A stretch of DNA of 64,000 nt from Triatoma infestans (taxonomy: Eukaryota > Arthropoda > Insecta > Hemiptera > Reduviidae), in NCBI GenBank assembly GCA_011037195.1, contig JAAEAF010002378.1, positions 1 to 64,000 on the forward strand, given 5' to 3'. The translations under genes and the position numbers were made by a program. The notes under the pieces are model-generated. The model worked only from the letters and a program-made list of their open reading frames with translations. It searched no databases and was not told the DNA's origin. Each line of letters begins with the position of its first letter. Positions within the stretch are counted from its first letter, which is position 1. This document shows, in pieces, positions 43,906 to 56,879 of this stretch.

Positions 43906-45529
43906 TGGGGAGTAACTGACTTTAGATTGATTAAATGTCTGCTTCTCCGCTTTCAAATCCTATGAATCCTCAATGATTCTAATTCCATTACACACCACAT
44001 TTTTCTCTTTTACTTAAAACATTTTTTTTTTTTTCAAAAAAAATATAAATTTCAGAGGCTAATTGAAATCTTCGGCTTCCTTCTAGAGCGTCATTTAGTT
44101 TGCAGTGACTTTCCTTCTACTACCTATATGATACTGATGAGAATGTGTTTGTTGTTTTTTTGAACGAAATTATACTTTCGTAAAAAAACAAAAATTCACA
44201 TGAAGCTCACACTTGATAAAATTTTTTCAATTCACTTTCGGCTCCGAAAGGTTTACTCAAAATATTGATGGTTGATATATAATCCAAGCACAGTAACTGA
44301 AATTACAAAAATTCAGTAGAAGAAATGATAAGTGGACATAAAACTGAGACGTTTTTCCATGAATGTGAACAATCTGTTGATTGCTTTCAGTTTTACAGCT
44401 CAAGTTTTATTAAGTATTTTTGCTTTATTCATCCAACTGCCAATCATTTTTATCTTCATTGTATGCTGTTTATGTCTGTCCTAGAGAAATTTTGTCACGA
44501 CTTGTAATAATAAAAAAAAAGTAAGGATTAAAAGATTAGTCCATCTGAACTGGGTTGAAAACAGCTGTTTTCAACTAAGAGGCCTTCACAAACATCTACC
44601 GCGCCGCGCCCTGTATGTTTTATAACATGAGCTATGTGTACTACAAAACAAGACCACGTTTTATATTATGCAATAAGTTTATTTGTATTTAAAATTATCT
44701 CACGACTTTTTTTTAAAGTCCATTTACTTTTCCTTCACCTTGAATTTAGAAAGAGGGAGGGTGCCTGGCTCTAAGCTATAAACGCCTTGGAGTAACTTTT
44801 ATTAATACGTTCATACTGTTGACAAATAATATTTCTCCTTTAGTTTACTGTTCAAATAATAACAATGATAATAGTAATAATAACAACCTTTTACTTTATC
44901 TTACCAATCTGACGACCTTGTCTTTTTTTCAATTTTAATTTTTATATTTTATTTTATTATTACTTTCGTTTTGCTTATTGGTAATATGGTTGTTTTTTTA
45001 TGATCTTAGTTTTTTTTTTATATGATCACAAAAATTAAATCCGTCCACTCGTTAGTCTGTTGGTACATTAAATTAGCTTTATGGCACTTTTTTTTTTGTT
45101 AATATACCAAAACAAAAATGGACAATTAGCTAAAGGTTCATATTTTTTTAAATACAAATATATGCGGAACCTCGTATTAGTGAAACAGAACGGACACTGA
45201 CAGAGGTAGTGGGTACATCATTTCCCTGAGGCCCTTGTCACAGTGCCAACACAAACGTCATACCAATATTGTACAAATGACCGGTTACCCAAGAGTGTGC
45301 CAATCTTTTACATCTACCATGACCCTCAATTGCTTCCTACTCACGGAGAGAATATACTTCAAGCCCACCCCCTCCCCTGTCTTATATATTTTATAAATCT
45401 CTTAGCCTGAAGTCAACCGTTCGTGTTTCTCCAGTGCTTCTCCAATTTCTTTTTCCTTCAGTGTTAAACTTCACTGTCACAAAATTGTTTAGTGACGGCT
45501 AATGCTGGTTGGTTGGATTTCACCTTAGC
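43906..45529. other. AT-rich DNA with no recognisable gene
   Basis: I see no gene. The open frame at 44325-44507 has no recognisable domain. The part from about 45180 on is GC-richer and may be a further 3' portion of the LINE that follows. Confidence 0.45.
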
Positions 45530-46435
45530 CATCATCCGCCCTCTCATTTTCCTCTATCCCGCATGTCCGGGTAACAAGGCCAGTAAGTCTTTCCTACATT
45601 CACCCAATAACTTAGAACTTAGAATAACATAGAATAATGACATTACTTTTTTCCATTAACCCTTCGAGAGTGTCTTCTCCCATACCCTTCTCCTACCCAT
45701 ACCATACCCTACCACTGAGATTTAATTAGATTAGAAACGAGGGGTGGAACAAGCCTCATTCCACTGCGATCTACAAGACGATCCACTGTCCCACTGACTA
45801 TTGTGGATCCCCTTAAATTACAGCACAACCCCTAGCTTTGCCCTCCTAATCAGTCCTAGCAGAGCTGAGAGCGGCTCCGTCATGAAGCTCATAGCTTTGG
45901 GATTGCCTGTCTCCTATTGAAGAGACCTTGTCCTCGCCAGGCCGGCGCACTCAAAGAGGATGTGCACCGGGGTTTTTTCCTCTGCCTTGCAGAATCGGCA
46001 TACCGCACTTTCTGCAAGTTGTAGATAGTGCATGTGTCTGTTCAGCCTACAATTAGCCTTATATCCCTTCGGGTATGGCTCAGTAGATCTCTAGTAAATT
46101 TCAGGCAAATGTCTCTTAATAAAGATCTGTGCCTGCCTCTGCCCTAGTGTTCTCTCCCTCCAAAGCAGACGCTGTTCTTCTATCCAATCTTTGATAGAAG
46201 TTTGACAGAAGTGTTCGGGGCCTATAAAGGTATTCTGCGAACTCTCCTTCGCTAGGGCATCCGCCCTTTTATTGCCCAGAAAACCCGCATGTTCCGCCAC
46301 CCAGGCGAGTGTCAGTTTGTTCCGAGTATTCACCTCGGTTAGGACAAATAGGCTATCCCACACCAGTCTTGAGACTATTGGTGTGAAGAAAGTGCCTTAG
46401 GGCTGCCTGACTATCGGAGTATATGGCCACTCAAC
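45530..46435 (-). pseudogene. 5'-truncated LINE: RNase H and C-terminal zinc region
   Basis: On the minus strand, SDSQAAL (46398-46415) gives an RNase H catalytic Asp. LAWVAEHAGFLGNKRADALA near 46260-46320 is the conserved His/Asp end of RNase H. A C-terminal region CRFCKAEEKTPVHILFEC near 45955-46005 has the CxxC-H-C arrangement typical of LINE ORF2 ends. Stops and frameshifts are present (for example near 46365 and after the zinc region). The DNA is GC-richer than the surroundings. The 3' UTR probably reaches about 45530, but no clear poly(A) or target duplication was found. Confidence 0.8.
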
Positions 46436-46634
46436 TCTACCACTTACTCGTCTCACCAATTTTAGATAGAAGAAGTTGGTTCGTTTGTCTATAATAAATT
46501 GTATTAACTGTAGTAAGAGAATTTTTTTTTCAACAACTTCTAAGGTTATTAGCGCTTTTTTTTTTTGTGTGATTGTTAAAACCAGATTATTTTTGTATTT
46601 GGTCTGACCAGTTGAAGATAGTGAATAATATATA

Positions 46635-47922
46635 CCAGGTGTGTAAATTAAGTAATGAGACTGATTTTCTAGTGTTCGATCTGGCAACACTGGAGACGCG
46701 GCGCTTGCGTGGTAGGGCAAGTAAACATCTGATACACGTCCAGTGCAAATTTGAAAATGCTAGAGTTGTTGCACTGTCCGTAGTGACTTTTTTTTGTGAG
46801 CAAGGTTTTTTCAGTACGTTTTAAAAAAGAGTGACATCAATTACGAGCAAAATTGTGCTATTAGGTTTTGCTTCAGACTTGGGCACAGTGCAACGGAAAC
46901 GTTTGAAAAACTGTGCCAGACCTATGGAGACAATGTTTTGTCGAGAGCACAGGTTTTTAGGTGATTTAAGTCGTTTGCAGAAGGAAGGGAATCAATTGAA
47001 GACGAGCCTCGCAGCGGAAGGCCTTCATCTTCAAGAACCGACGAAAATGTTGGCAGAATCCGCGATCTCGTGAGTTCAGATCGTCGTTTGACAGTCCGAA
47101 TGATCGGCGAAGAGTTGAATTTGACTCACACCACCGTTCATCAAATTTTGACTAATGAATTGGGGATGAGAAAAATTTGCGCAAAAATGGTTCCGAAAAA
47201 TCTTTCACAAGAGCAAAAAGACATCAGAAAGGAAAGGAGCCTTGACTTTTTGGGAGCAATTGAAAGCGATCCCAATTTTTTGGAACGTGTTATTACAGGA
47301 GACGAGTCTTGGGTGTTTGAGTATGACCAGAACTTCAACCTCTCCAAGGCCAAAAAAAGCAAGAATGAGCAAGTCAAAAATCAAATGCATGCTGATTTGC
47401 TTTTTTGATAGCCAAGGAATCGTTGACAAAGAATTTGTGCCTCAATGCCAAATGGTAAACCAACATTTTTACCGAGAAGTTCTTGGGAGACGTCGAAAAA
47501 GAGTCATGCGTATGAGACCAAACATAAAAAACAAGTGGGTGTTGCATCACGACAATGCTCCGGGTCACACCGCGATTTCTATTAATGAATATTTGGCCAG
47601 TAATAACATTCCTGTGGCTCCTGAGCCTCCTTATTCACTCGACTTGAGTCCATGTGACTTTTTTTTGTTCCCCAAATTGAAAAATCACCTCAAGGGACGT
47701 TATTTTGTAACTTGGAGAATATTCAAACAGCCGTAACCGTCCAACTGAAGTCTTATCCAGTATCCGAGTTCCAGCACTGCTATGACGAATGGAAGAATCG
47801 TCTTCAGCGTTGTGTGGCTTCCCAAGGTAGTTACTTTGAAGGGGGCAATGTTGAATTGTAATTTTATTTGAATAAAAAAAAAGATAAAAAATCAGTCTCA
47901 TTACTTAATTTACACACCTCGC
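46635..47922 (+). mobile_element. Mariner transposon, nearly complete but inactive
   Basis: Terminal inverted repeats of about 30 bp both contain AGGTGTGTAAATTAAGTAAT, starting at 46637 on the left and inverted up to 47919 on the right. Total length is about 1.29 kb, the normal size for a mariner. TA precedes the left end. The right flank has lost the TA. The transposase inside is broken. Confidence 0.85.
46835..47862 (+). pseudogene. DD34D mariner transposase
   Basis: Domains in order: IRFCFRLGHSATETFEKL (start of the first helix-turn-helix, near 46860), GRPSSSRTDENV and RRLTVRMIGEELNL (second helix-turn-helix), TGDESWVFEYD near 47300 (first Asp), ARMSKSKIKCMLICFFD, HHDNAPGHT near 47547 (second Asp), SLDLSPCDFFLFPKLKNHL near 47640 (third Asp; 34 residues lie between the second and third). 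The last codons, reading GGNVEL, end at about 47861. Breaks: no ATG at the expected start (GTG instead), a TGA where FRW should continue near 46960, a frameshift with a small deletion near 47335, and a frameshift near 47708. Confidence 0.9.
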
Positions 47923-49786
47923 ATGTTCTAATGCTCACTTGTTCATGCGTATACACACTTGTTTACATACGCGCGCGCGAACATTTACTTGTTAAACTAT
48001 TCTTATACTACAGGCTAATATATTATTGTGTTATTTACTTCTATGTAATAAGTCATAAACTTTTAAATGGATGACTAGTCATTACGTAAAAAAAAAAAAT
48101 TAAACTTTTACGTTTTTTAAAACTTTTACGTTATAACATCTTTACACACAATATTTCATATGTTATCAAGTGAAAAGGATGGGGGGATATTACGTACTTT
48201 ACTAAGTAATTTTAAAACCTAGGTATTTATATGGAGCTATTAGTAGATAATTAGTTCTTGCACGTTTTTTATAGCTATTAACACATTCCGTGCTCATTAC
48301 AGCAGCATACTTCACTTAAACAGTTCAGATAACTAAAAAAAGGTTGTGCCAGTTATGTAATACATTCCAAATTTGAAGAATATTGATTAACCGGAAGTTA
48401 CAAAGACAACTTTACAGAGTAGCTTTTTTGAAGCTTTTTTTTTTTTTATTTGTTCGAGTAGAAACAAATTGTAAGAAGCTAAAGTTTTAGAGGGTAGCGT
48501 AGTGGAAGAAAGAATTAAAAGAAAATAATAGTTTTTAAAAATAGTTTAGAATATTTTATAGTATCAAAAATACAATTTTGTTAATATTTTAAATGTATTT
48601 AGTGCAGTGAAAAGAGTCAGGTACTGTAATTTGGGGTCATTGTTGTTAAGGAAACAAAGGCACAAAAATCCGTTAAATTAATACAATGCAACTTGGCCAA
48701 CTGTTTTGTTAGAGAGAGCATTCCTTCGGACAGTCAGCCTTCTGCTTTCAAAGAATACAGTCTGACTCTGCCTTCAAACAAGAATAGTCTGCATTCTGCT
48801 TCCCAAGCCAGAACACTACTTCAGGAATCGCTCTGTTAAACTCATGCGAGATTTGCCTTTATTCTAGATAAACATTATTTTATTAAGATATAGTTGTGAT
48901 ATTGTAAAATACTTAAATTTACTTAGAGATAATATATTTATTTCAAAAACCAGTGGTGCTCTATTGAGTATTACTAATACTTCTTTCACAAACCACTTGT
49001 GCTACCACAAATACACATCACCAACAACATTTCAGTAGAAACAGTAGAAATGAGGGAAGATTACAGAATATCTAGTAATATTGTGAAATATGGGCTGTAC
49101 TCACCAAGATGTGATTATGTGTATCTGGAATTAGGTAGATCGATCTCTCTCTCTATCTATCTATGTATCTATATAATTATCTCCTTTTCTGTAGTAGATT
49201 GTACCAGTGCAGCAACATAGTGTTAATTAAAGAAAGAATTCATTGCTTTAAAACAAATAATATTATAACCAGGAAATCAAATGAGAAATAATGATGTTGA
49301 TGAAGAAAAAGCAAAATGTTAATACAAATCCATAATAACAGAAAATAATTTAAAAAAAAAAAATGAGAATTATATTATTTCTTGTAATTACAAAATCTTC
49401 CTTCGTTATTATTTTGAAGAAATTGTGGAATAAGTAATTATAAAACCACAAGATAACAGAAGAAAGTTAAACAAACCACATAACTAGGTGAGAGACGGTA
49501 TATTTCAAATGTATTGTACATTCTAAAAATGTTGTGGCCATTCTATTAGAAAATTAATTTGATTTTTCATTATATTACCTTTCCACAACAGTAATGAGTC
49601 TAAATTAATAATATTATGAGACTATATATTTAAAATATATATATATATTTTAAGCAATCTCTTGGACACTTGGGAGAAAAATGATATTTGTTTGTTCTGT
49701 TTATACTTATTTAATTATTGTGCGTTGTTTTTACTTAACCAGCGGGTTACCCCCCCGTACTTCATCACTTTTGGAAAAGTTTATTT
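47923..49786. other. AT-rich DNA with no recognisable gene
   Basis: A small decayed R1k piece lies at about 48340-48450 (ATTAACCGGAAGTTAC). The stretch 48600-48860 is GC-richer but has no motif I recognise. A CTAT repeat lies near 49146-49172. Confidence 0.45.
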
Positions 49787-50130
49787 TTACTTCTCCTTAA
49801 CGGCTGTAAGAGGAAGTATTGCAATCAATATGGCAAATATTCGAAATTTAATTTTCACTCAACAGTATTTGTTTTGAGGTTCCGAAAAAATTAGAAAAAG
49901 GATGAGCTTGTATGTGTACGTGTGTAATATTATGTGATCAGCATATCTCAGAAATGGAAAAAGTTATAAAGTACATATTTCGTTTAACTTCTACAAGGTT
50001 TAGTTTGGTTCGAAATCCAGTTTTTGGTGTTTTTTTTCTCGAAAACGGCTGCACATATAAGAAGCTGTAGAAACTTTTTTTCCTGGAAAATTCTATTAAG
50101 GGAGTGAATTTTGGATTGAGTTTGGGCGCC
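49787..50130 (+). repeat. R1k 5' portion interrupted by a LINE
   Basis: A decayed head (AACGGCTGTAAGAGGAAGTA), TTTTCACTCAACAG box region and first-module traces run up to 50130. After the LINE, GCAACTGTTTCACACCC at 50690-50707 looks like the R1k tail, so one old copy is interrupted. Confidence 0.6.
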
Positions 50131-50700
50131 TCGACCATTCGGCTCCTTGCAGCCCCAGTTCAGTGTGGTTCTGCAGAGAAGATTCTTGTAGGCCTAAGTG
50201 CTCCGCAACCATTTCTACCATCCTGCACGGACGAATCAACCACACCAATTCTGTGGAGATGTTTGTTCAAGTAGTCGTGTCCAGTGGCCAAACTGAAACA
50301 TGCTACATCGCAGTGCCTCGGCAAGTCACCAGGCAATCTGGTTTTTGGGGGTCGTACGATGGATTCCATTGCTTGCCCTCTGAACATCGCCACATGTATT
50401 CATTCAGCATTACCTGGAAGTACTCTCTGTCTGGGGCCACTCTTTTTGTGCAATGTGCAGTGAAATCCTTTTATTAGGCTGCTTGCATATTGCTAATTAC
50501 TTTGGCTAGTGTGTCCGCCAACTTATTGCCGCAGTGGGTCGGGATTCACTGCAACACAAAATCTCTTCCCTGTTGGCTAGCATTCGGCAGCATTCCACGG
50601 TTTTATCGCCACTGATTCCAGGATTGATGATAGTTAGAACTGCTCCCTGGGAATCAAAAAAACAAAACAATCTTGGTCTAGAGTTCTTTAGCAACTGTTT
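50131..50700 (-). pseudogene. 5'-truncated LINE: RNase H end and C-terminal region
   Basis: Minus strand: DSQGAVLTI (50630-50656) carries an RNase H Asp. PTHCGNKLADTLAK near 50500-50545 is the RNase H end with two residues deleted. HDYLNKHLHRIGV near 50240-50290 is a motif typical of the C-terminus of RNase H-bearing LINEs. Frameshifts and stops separate these. No poly(A) or target duplication was defined. Confidence 0.75.
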
Positions 50701-50720
50701 CACACCCGTAGTGTTAAATT

Positions 50721-50780
50721 AATAAGTCGACCTCCTCATCATTTTTGTCAATTATTTAGATCGTGTGTAAGTATATTTTC
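50721..50780 (+). repeat. Dispersed short repeat E, copy 1
   Basis: TAAGTCGACCTCCTCATCAT followed by TTTTTGTCA and TAGATCGTGTG. It recurs at 53680-53740 in the same orientation. Function unknown. Confidence 0.5.
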
Positions 50781-51225
50781 TACAATTAGAAACTATATAT
50801 TATAAGAAACTATATTATTTTTGGAAAAATATTCTATAAATTATACTAAAGTGGTTCAGTTAATATTTATTTATTTATTTATTCCTATATCTAAGCGATT
50901 AGTTTATTGTATGGCGTTGCTGTAATCTTAGTACATCAGAAAGGACACAATGTACAGATATAAATAACAATAGTTATAAAATAAAAATTAAACTAATACA
51001 AAATTAAGATTAAATCCTTATTTCTTAATTTTAAACTGTTTACAATAACTAGATACAAATTTATCGAATGTTCGACTGAGATGATATTTAACAGATTGGC
51101 AAGTATGAGAATTCATTAGTGTCATTGTTAAAGTGATTCATATATTTTGATATATACTTATTTCTAAGACATGTAAAGAATTTACACTTAAACAAAAATA
51201 GAGAAACAATAAGGGCAGTTATCAT
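50781..51225. other. AT-rich DNA with no recognisable gene
   Basis: Nothing identifiable. Confidence 0.4.
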
Positions 51226-51757
51226 TATTAAAAACATATTTTAAGTCCAAAATGACTGCACGTAACAAACTTCTACACTACAAAACTGTAATCAGGCCGA
51301 TGTTGCTATACGCTTCCTCTGCCTGGAGCCTAACCTGTGCTACTAATATCAAAAAATTACAGACTATACACAATAAATTTCTTAGACTCGCGACTGACTC
51401 ACCACACTACACCAATGTCACCCACTTACACGAGCAACTTCAACAGAAACTACACAACCACATCAAAAATACACTACTAAAAGTACTGACATTCTTAGAC
51501 TGCCCACAAACCCCCTTTGCCGCGAGATTGGAAACTATGACAGAACACTTACATACAGACACAAAAGAATTAGAAGTATCCTTAATTAACCCTTCTCCCT
51601 GAGCTGCAGGTTTTTCCTTCCTTTTTCCCTGCAGTATGAATTCCCAACAACAATATGTAAGTTTTATTTGTATTGAAGGTTATCACATTGGAACTTCAAT
51701 GGCATTTGTAAATATGTATGTAAAAATTTGTAAATAAAATTGTATTTAATTTAATTC
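51226..51757 (+). pseudogene. Jockey-type LINE, C-terminal end of ORF2
   Basis: An open frame to the stop at 51602 encodes the region after the reverse transcriptase palm. KLLHYKTVIRPMLLYASSAW and KLQTIHNKFLRLATDSPHYT are the characteristic series in Jockey-clade LINEs, followed by a His/Leu-rich C-terminus. There is no RNase H. The ATG at 51252 is internal to the original protein. The 3' UTR ends near 51757 in AT-rich sequence. The frame has no stop within these 116 codons, so this fragment is younger than the other LINE relics. Confidence 0.85.
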
Positions 51758-53149
51758 AACATATTTTAAGTTATTAATATATATCCTGGTATGAGTTATG
51801 CAGGCTAGTCTAATTTGAGAGATTATTCTAATCTTATTTATGTCACATGAAACGATAAAAATTTGAGAAGTGAAGGGAGCAAATTAGTCTATAATATGGG
51901 TTGTAGGATGAATTAAAAATTCTATCTAGGTCTTTGGATAATAGATTATTTTTAAATGCATAGACCAGATCATTATATTTAATTTGGATGATATTTGGAT
52001 CCTGCGAAGACCAAAGATAATCGACACTTATAAGGCAAAGGCTGGTTCTCATTTCATCCGCCTATAGTGGAATCAATTGTCGTGATTCCTGAGGTATGAA
52101 GTTAGATGTCTTGAAGAGGGATTTATTAGGCCGAAGTTAGTTAGAGAATTACTAACACTGAATTTATAAAAATAAAATATATTTTAACAATAATTTGAAC
52201 GAGCCTAATGGTAACTACAATTAATATGATTTGATAAAAGTAAGTAAATAATTTTAAGACTTAAATAACAAATAATTTAATATGATTAAAATAAATGAAC
52301 TAATATGCACAACTATGAAAATAATTATAAGATAAACCTTGTATAGGGACGCGCTCGGAACTCAAGTATAACTGCTGCTGTAAAATGATACTGATATAAT
52401 GATGTGGCTACTCGTATAATGATGAATGATATAATGATGATGATATAATTATCCCCTCTTCCATTGGGGCGAAGTGTATATTAGTCTTACTCACACACTT
52501 CTCACACTAAGACATCTCTAGTAGCGTGCGAGCTTGGTTAGGTCGGTGACAGTGATTCAGGTCAGTGGCCAGATTTGGTCGCCCATCGGCGACTTTCAAA
52601 GACCAGGTGGCTTCTGTTCAATAGACAGGGCTTTATCGGTGCTTGTATTTGATACCTTTGTATTGAAAAGGCAGCGGCCGGCTGTGGGGCCACTAGTTAT
52701 AAATTATTCTTTCCTTTTGTTATATTTTGTGAAGGCTTTGACATTGCAATGACATTACCCGCCCAATTAAATGGAAAGCTATAGTTTTGTCCAAGGGAGC
52801 CATTAGTCTGTTAAAACATATTTCTTGGAATTCTGTCGTTTGGCATTTTCAAGAAAGATATCCACCATTTAACCATTTTTTGAAATATCTTCAACTGAAC
52901 ATGGCTAGGTTCAGTTAATATGGTAGAAGAGGTTCGGAGATATGATTAATATATGTTGAGGTTCAGTCTTAGAAAATAAAGTTACTACAATTTTGCCAAG
53001 ATTTCATCAACTATATTGTTTTTTTTTCAACATAACACTTATTAATATTTAAAACATAACACTTAACATTGAACAATTTAATAAACAATCTAATAAGTTT
53101 AAAAAAGTTTAACCCAGACATCAGCATAATTTATTATAAAAAGAGTGTG
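51758..53149. other. Unassigned DNA, possible LTR-like segment
   Basis: The part at about 52060-52760 includes ATGATGATA-rich short repeats (52380-52450) followed by a GC-richer stretch (52500-52690). It may be a solo LTR or other element, but I found no partner in the window and no coding motif. Confidence 0.35.
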
Positions 53150-53535
53150 ACTCTTTTCCCAGCAACCTCAAAAAAATTAATTTTCCCAGAAAAATGTTTG
53201 AAATATAAATAATAGTAAAGAAAGTTTAAAGAAAATCGTTGGAGCCGTTTTCCGAAAAAATTGCGAAAACAAAAGAACATTCATAAACAAGTGCTTGCGG
53301 TTGATGGATTTTACCTGAAACCTTCGTATCAGATGCGGATGTGGTACCAAAACGGAATACCAAATCAGTACTTCCTTTTCATTATTTTATATATTTTGTT
53401 CAAAAGCACGCGCGCACACACACAGACTATTCGTTGCAAATATTTTTTTCACACTTAGGGGAGAGCTCAAAACTCAGTTTCAAATATTTAACACGATCGC
53501 AACACTTCCTGTTTAATTGAATAATAAGAGAACAG
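53150..53535 (-). repeat. Decayed R1k copy
   Basis: Minus-strand R1k landmarks: AAAGAAAATCGTTGGAGCCG near 53228, GTGCTTGCGGTTGATGGATT near 53290, AAAACGGAATACC near 53350, a CA microsatellite near 53410 and a head remnant ending near 53535. Confidence 0.65.
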
Positions 53536-53679
53536 ACTCTTAACGTTCGTCGTCTTGGAAGAAATTTTATTCGATGTTTCTGTAAAGAAATCCTGGAGCT
53601 TCTTTGATTATTCGTATATTCGCTAGACAAACACTATTTTCTATTTATTTCTTGATCGCCTGCCATGTTTAATGTGGCC

Positions 53680-53740
53680 AATTAAGTCGACCTCTTCATC
53701 ATTTTTGTCACTTATGTAGATCGTGTGAAAGTAATAAATC
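53680..53740 (+). repeat. Dispersed short repeat E, copy 2
   Basis: Homologous to 50721-50780, in the same orientation. The two lie about 3 kb apart. Confidence 0.5.
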
Positions 53741-54752
53741 GTATGAAATAATTGAATTTAATATATAGTTACTAAATTGAATATAAAAACCTAATGAACT
53801 TTTGACAGAAAACTTATTAAAAATGATTAATGCAATATTTTATATCTTGCACAAATAGAATCACACGTTACATTATATTACAGCTTATATTATATCTGAT
53901 TAACTCATACGGACGGCTAGTTATATCATTAACTCCTTTATTTATTTATTAATTCAATAAATTCATAAATATTAATAAATTAAAATTAACAGAATGAATT
54001 ATAGCTATTATTATTTTTATTTATTTTACATTTAAACATATTATTAAGAAAAGCTATGTGCGCGCAAAGTTTCTTATTCTATATATTCCATTTACTTTTT
54101 CATTGTGTGAACTTTTATTTTTTTATTTTTTAAGATTATTTCATCAATTCTGCATTTTTTTTTTTTTTTTTTTTTTTACATTTTATATAATGATTTTATC
54201 ATTATTTTTAAATTAGCTTTCATCATACATATATCTTGTCTCAAGTACGAATGGGAAAAGGGAAGATTTTTAGTCGATGCTTACTTTATTCAGTCTTTGA
54301 AGTGCATATGATTTTTAAATTGAAAAATCCAAACGAAACAAAAATTTAAATGCTTTGCTAAAAATTACTCGTGTTAAGCTTGATAAGCTTCCAAAACTAG
54401 CTATGCTCTATGAAACTCTTGAGCTAAACTGTTCACACTGACTATATATATATCTTCCTGTAATTAAGCTTATCTCACAAATATCGTGATATTTGTCTTG
54501 TATGAGTTTTCAAATTTCAGGGGTTTATGTCAAGTACAGACTTAGATCTCATGCAGATTTGGGGAAAACAACCTCCAGCGTCATGGATGCGTTGTGTTAT
54601 CTATTCTGTATTCCTGTTTTTTATTATGATATTGAGTGGTTTTATGCATGTAGCTTGTAGGCGTTTCTTTTTCTCGCTCTGATTAAGTTGTACTGCAGCC
54701 AATCAGCCCTTTTTCACGCTACCACAACGTACGCAATGTCATATCCTCCTCT
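53741..54752. other. AT-rich DNA with no recognisable gene
   Basis: A T-run at about 54154-54177. Nothing else identifiable. Confidence 0.45.
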
Positions 54753-55190
54753 TAGCCCGCAAGGGGTATCTGTTGCATGCAGTTACTTAGGGAGTAGCGA
54801 CCCCAGGGGTTACCACAGCTCAGTACTCCATGCACTTCGTCAGAACAGTACACAGTACACTTAAACTACATACACTTTACAGACAAGGACAAACACAGTA
54901 CATAAACTAGGATCTCCGTCCCTAGTTAATTGCCCTAAGCCAAGGGAGACGGAAGGGATTAGCCAGTCGTAGCGCGCTAGCTAGATTAGCAAGGCGGAGG
55001 TCCCAGGTTCGCATCCAACATGCTCTTCTTCCTAGGACCCTCTATAGCTCACTGTCCGGTGATGGCAGTGTTGTCTGCCGAGCTGGAGAACACTGCTCGG
55101 AGGCCGGCAGTTTACTGAGAAGTCTGCGGAGGACACAATAGATCTTTCAGGTCGCAATGCAGTAATCCCCTACAACAATCTAAGCTAATC
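54753..55190 (+). mobile_element. Composite tRNA-derived SINE, copy 3
   Basis: Begins GCCCGCAAGGGGTATCTG, contains the shared non-tRNA module, the tRNA-like module with B box GGTTCGCATCC at 55005-55015 (one change from consensus), and ends CCCCTACAACAATCTA. It is the longest and least rearranged copy in the window. Confidence 0.8.
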
Positions 55191-56879
55191 CTCCTTCTGA
55201 AGGCTGTCATTTGCCAAATTCGTGAGTGCAATTTGCTTGTTAAATCTTTTGTAAAAACTTGTTTTTTTGTGGTACAGCGCAATGCGACCAAAAGAGGTCT
55301 ATTGTGCCATCCCATTGGTACCAAGGGGCACCCTTTCCTCCCCCTCCCATGTCTTGCTGGCGTATTTCTGGAGTATATCTTGTGGAACGGTTGTTTTATA
55401 AACTTTTCGCCTATACTCTGTTTGGCAATTCCCAAATACCAGTGAAACTTGTTTTAGTTACGTTGCAGTCGACAGGTATTTTTGAAATGTTACAAAATGG
55501 CTTCTAATTGATGAGGATTAAGAATATTCCATGAGCAAAACGAACCCGCTGGTTCATTTCCATTGTGCCAGATTGTGCAGATATTTATACTCAGAATGTT
55601 TAGGTGACGATTCACTAAAATATGACACACGGACACCCTAGGATCGATTCCAGATACTGAAACGAGAATGATTTACTTTGATTTCCCAGAATAGTGAGGA
55701 TGCTAGCTAGTCCCATAGCAGCCACGAATCATTTTAATAATTCTGATAATTTAGAGTGTTTGCGGAGTTTAATATAACCTCCATTTTAAGATCTCAACAA
55801 CCCTTGTGACTATGACAACTAGCTCGCCTGAAAGACTGTGGTTAGCTTACCTTAGACATTGAACCTCGGTTTAGTCCCAATATTCCGTCATGTATCCTTT
55901 TCTACGTCATACAGACGCTAGTAAACCTGAGCATACATAATACCATTAGCCAGATTCAGTCCTAATTAAGCTCTTTTGCCTGGGGACTTTTTTTAGACGT
56001 AAATAAAAGTACTTTACTTTTGGCCAGTTTAACCTTATTTACATAAGCTATAGTAGTTCTAGGTGTCTCAGACAAGTAGAATATCTACTATAGCTCATCC
56101 ATTCTACAGGTACTTTTAGGACTCAGAGAGTAGGCCGGGAATGATGGTAGAGAGAATCAGATAATAATCGTGATTATACTTTTACATCACATTTCCCATT
56201 AAATAGATAGTAAATATTTAGTAACACTCATTTGATAATTTTATTAAAATATTTATTGTTAATAAATTTGCCACTAAAACAGTATCACTATAATTAAGCC
56301 TGCATTATGACAGTTATATTGAACAATACCTGTCTATAGAACTGGGTAAAATTCTATTTATATGGTTTACAATAACATGTACATGACTACTTTATTATCC
56401 TCAGTTTAATGCTTAATCTTTTTTGTGCTTAACTTTTAATATATAAAATTTTTGTACTTTTTTATAATGTCTTTATATTGCCTTTCACCAAATTTTATAT
56501 TCATATTTATCTGTATTATTTAATATTAAGATATTGCAAGAGTTTACATAACAAAGCCCGCCTTCACACGACAACATTCTATTTTTATACTAAATTATTA
56601 TAAATTCATGGAAATATAATTTTTTGTTTGTTTAATTATGCATCGTTTTCTGGTTGTTAGTAAAATGTAATTATCTATACAAAGATGACATTTTCACTTA
56701 TCTTCCGCATGGCCGGTCACATTTAATCACTTGGCTTATAAGTTAACGAGATTTTGTATTGTTTACTCTGTGCTGGAAAACCAAAAAGAAAACTGATTTT
56801 GCATATTCATTAATATTCAATTAATTGTTGTTAGTAATTGTTTTGTGTTTTTTATAATGTTTCCCATATTGCGTTTATT
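55191..56879. other. Unassigned DNA, possible decayed coding relic near its start
   Basis: 55200-55445 is GC-richer and partly open on the minus strand (with KTWEGEERVPLGTNG in one frame and a stop just after). I cannot place it in a family. The rest is AT-rich without motifs. Confidence 0.35.
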
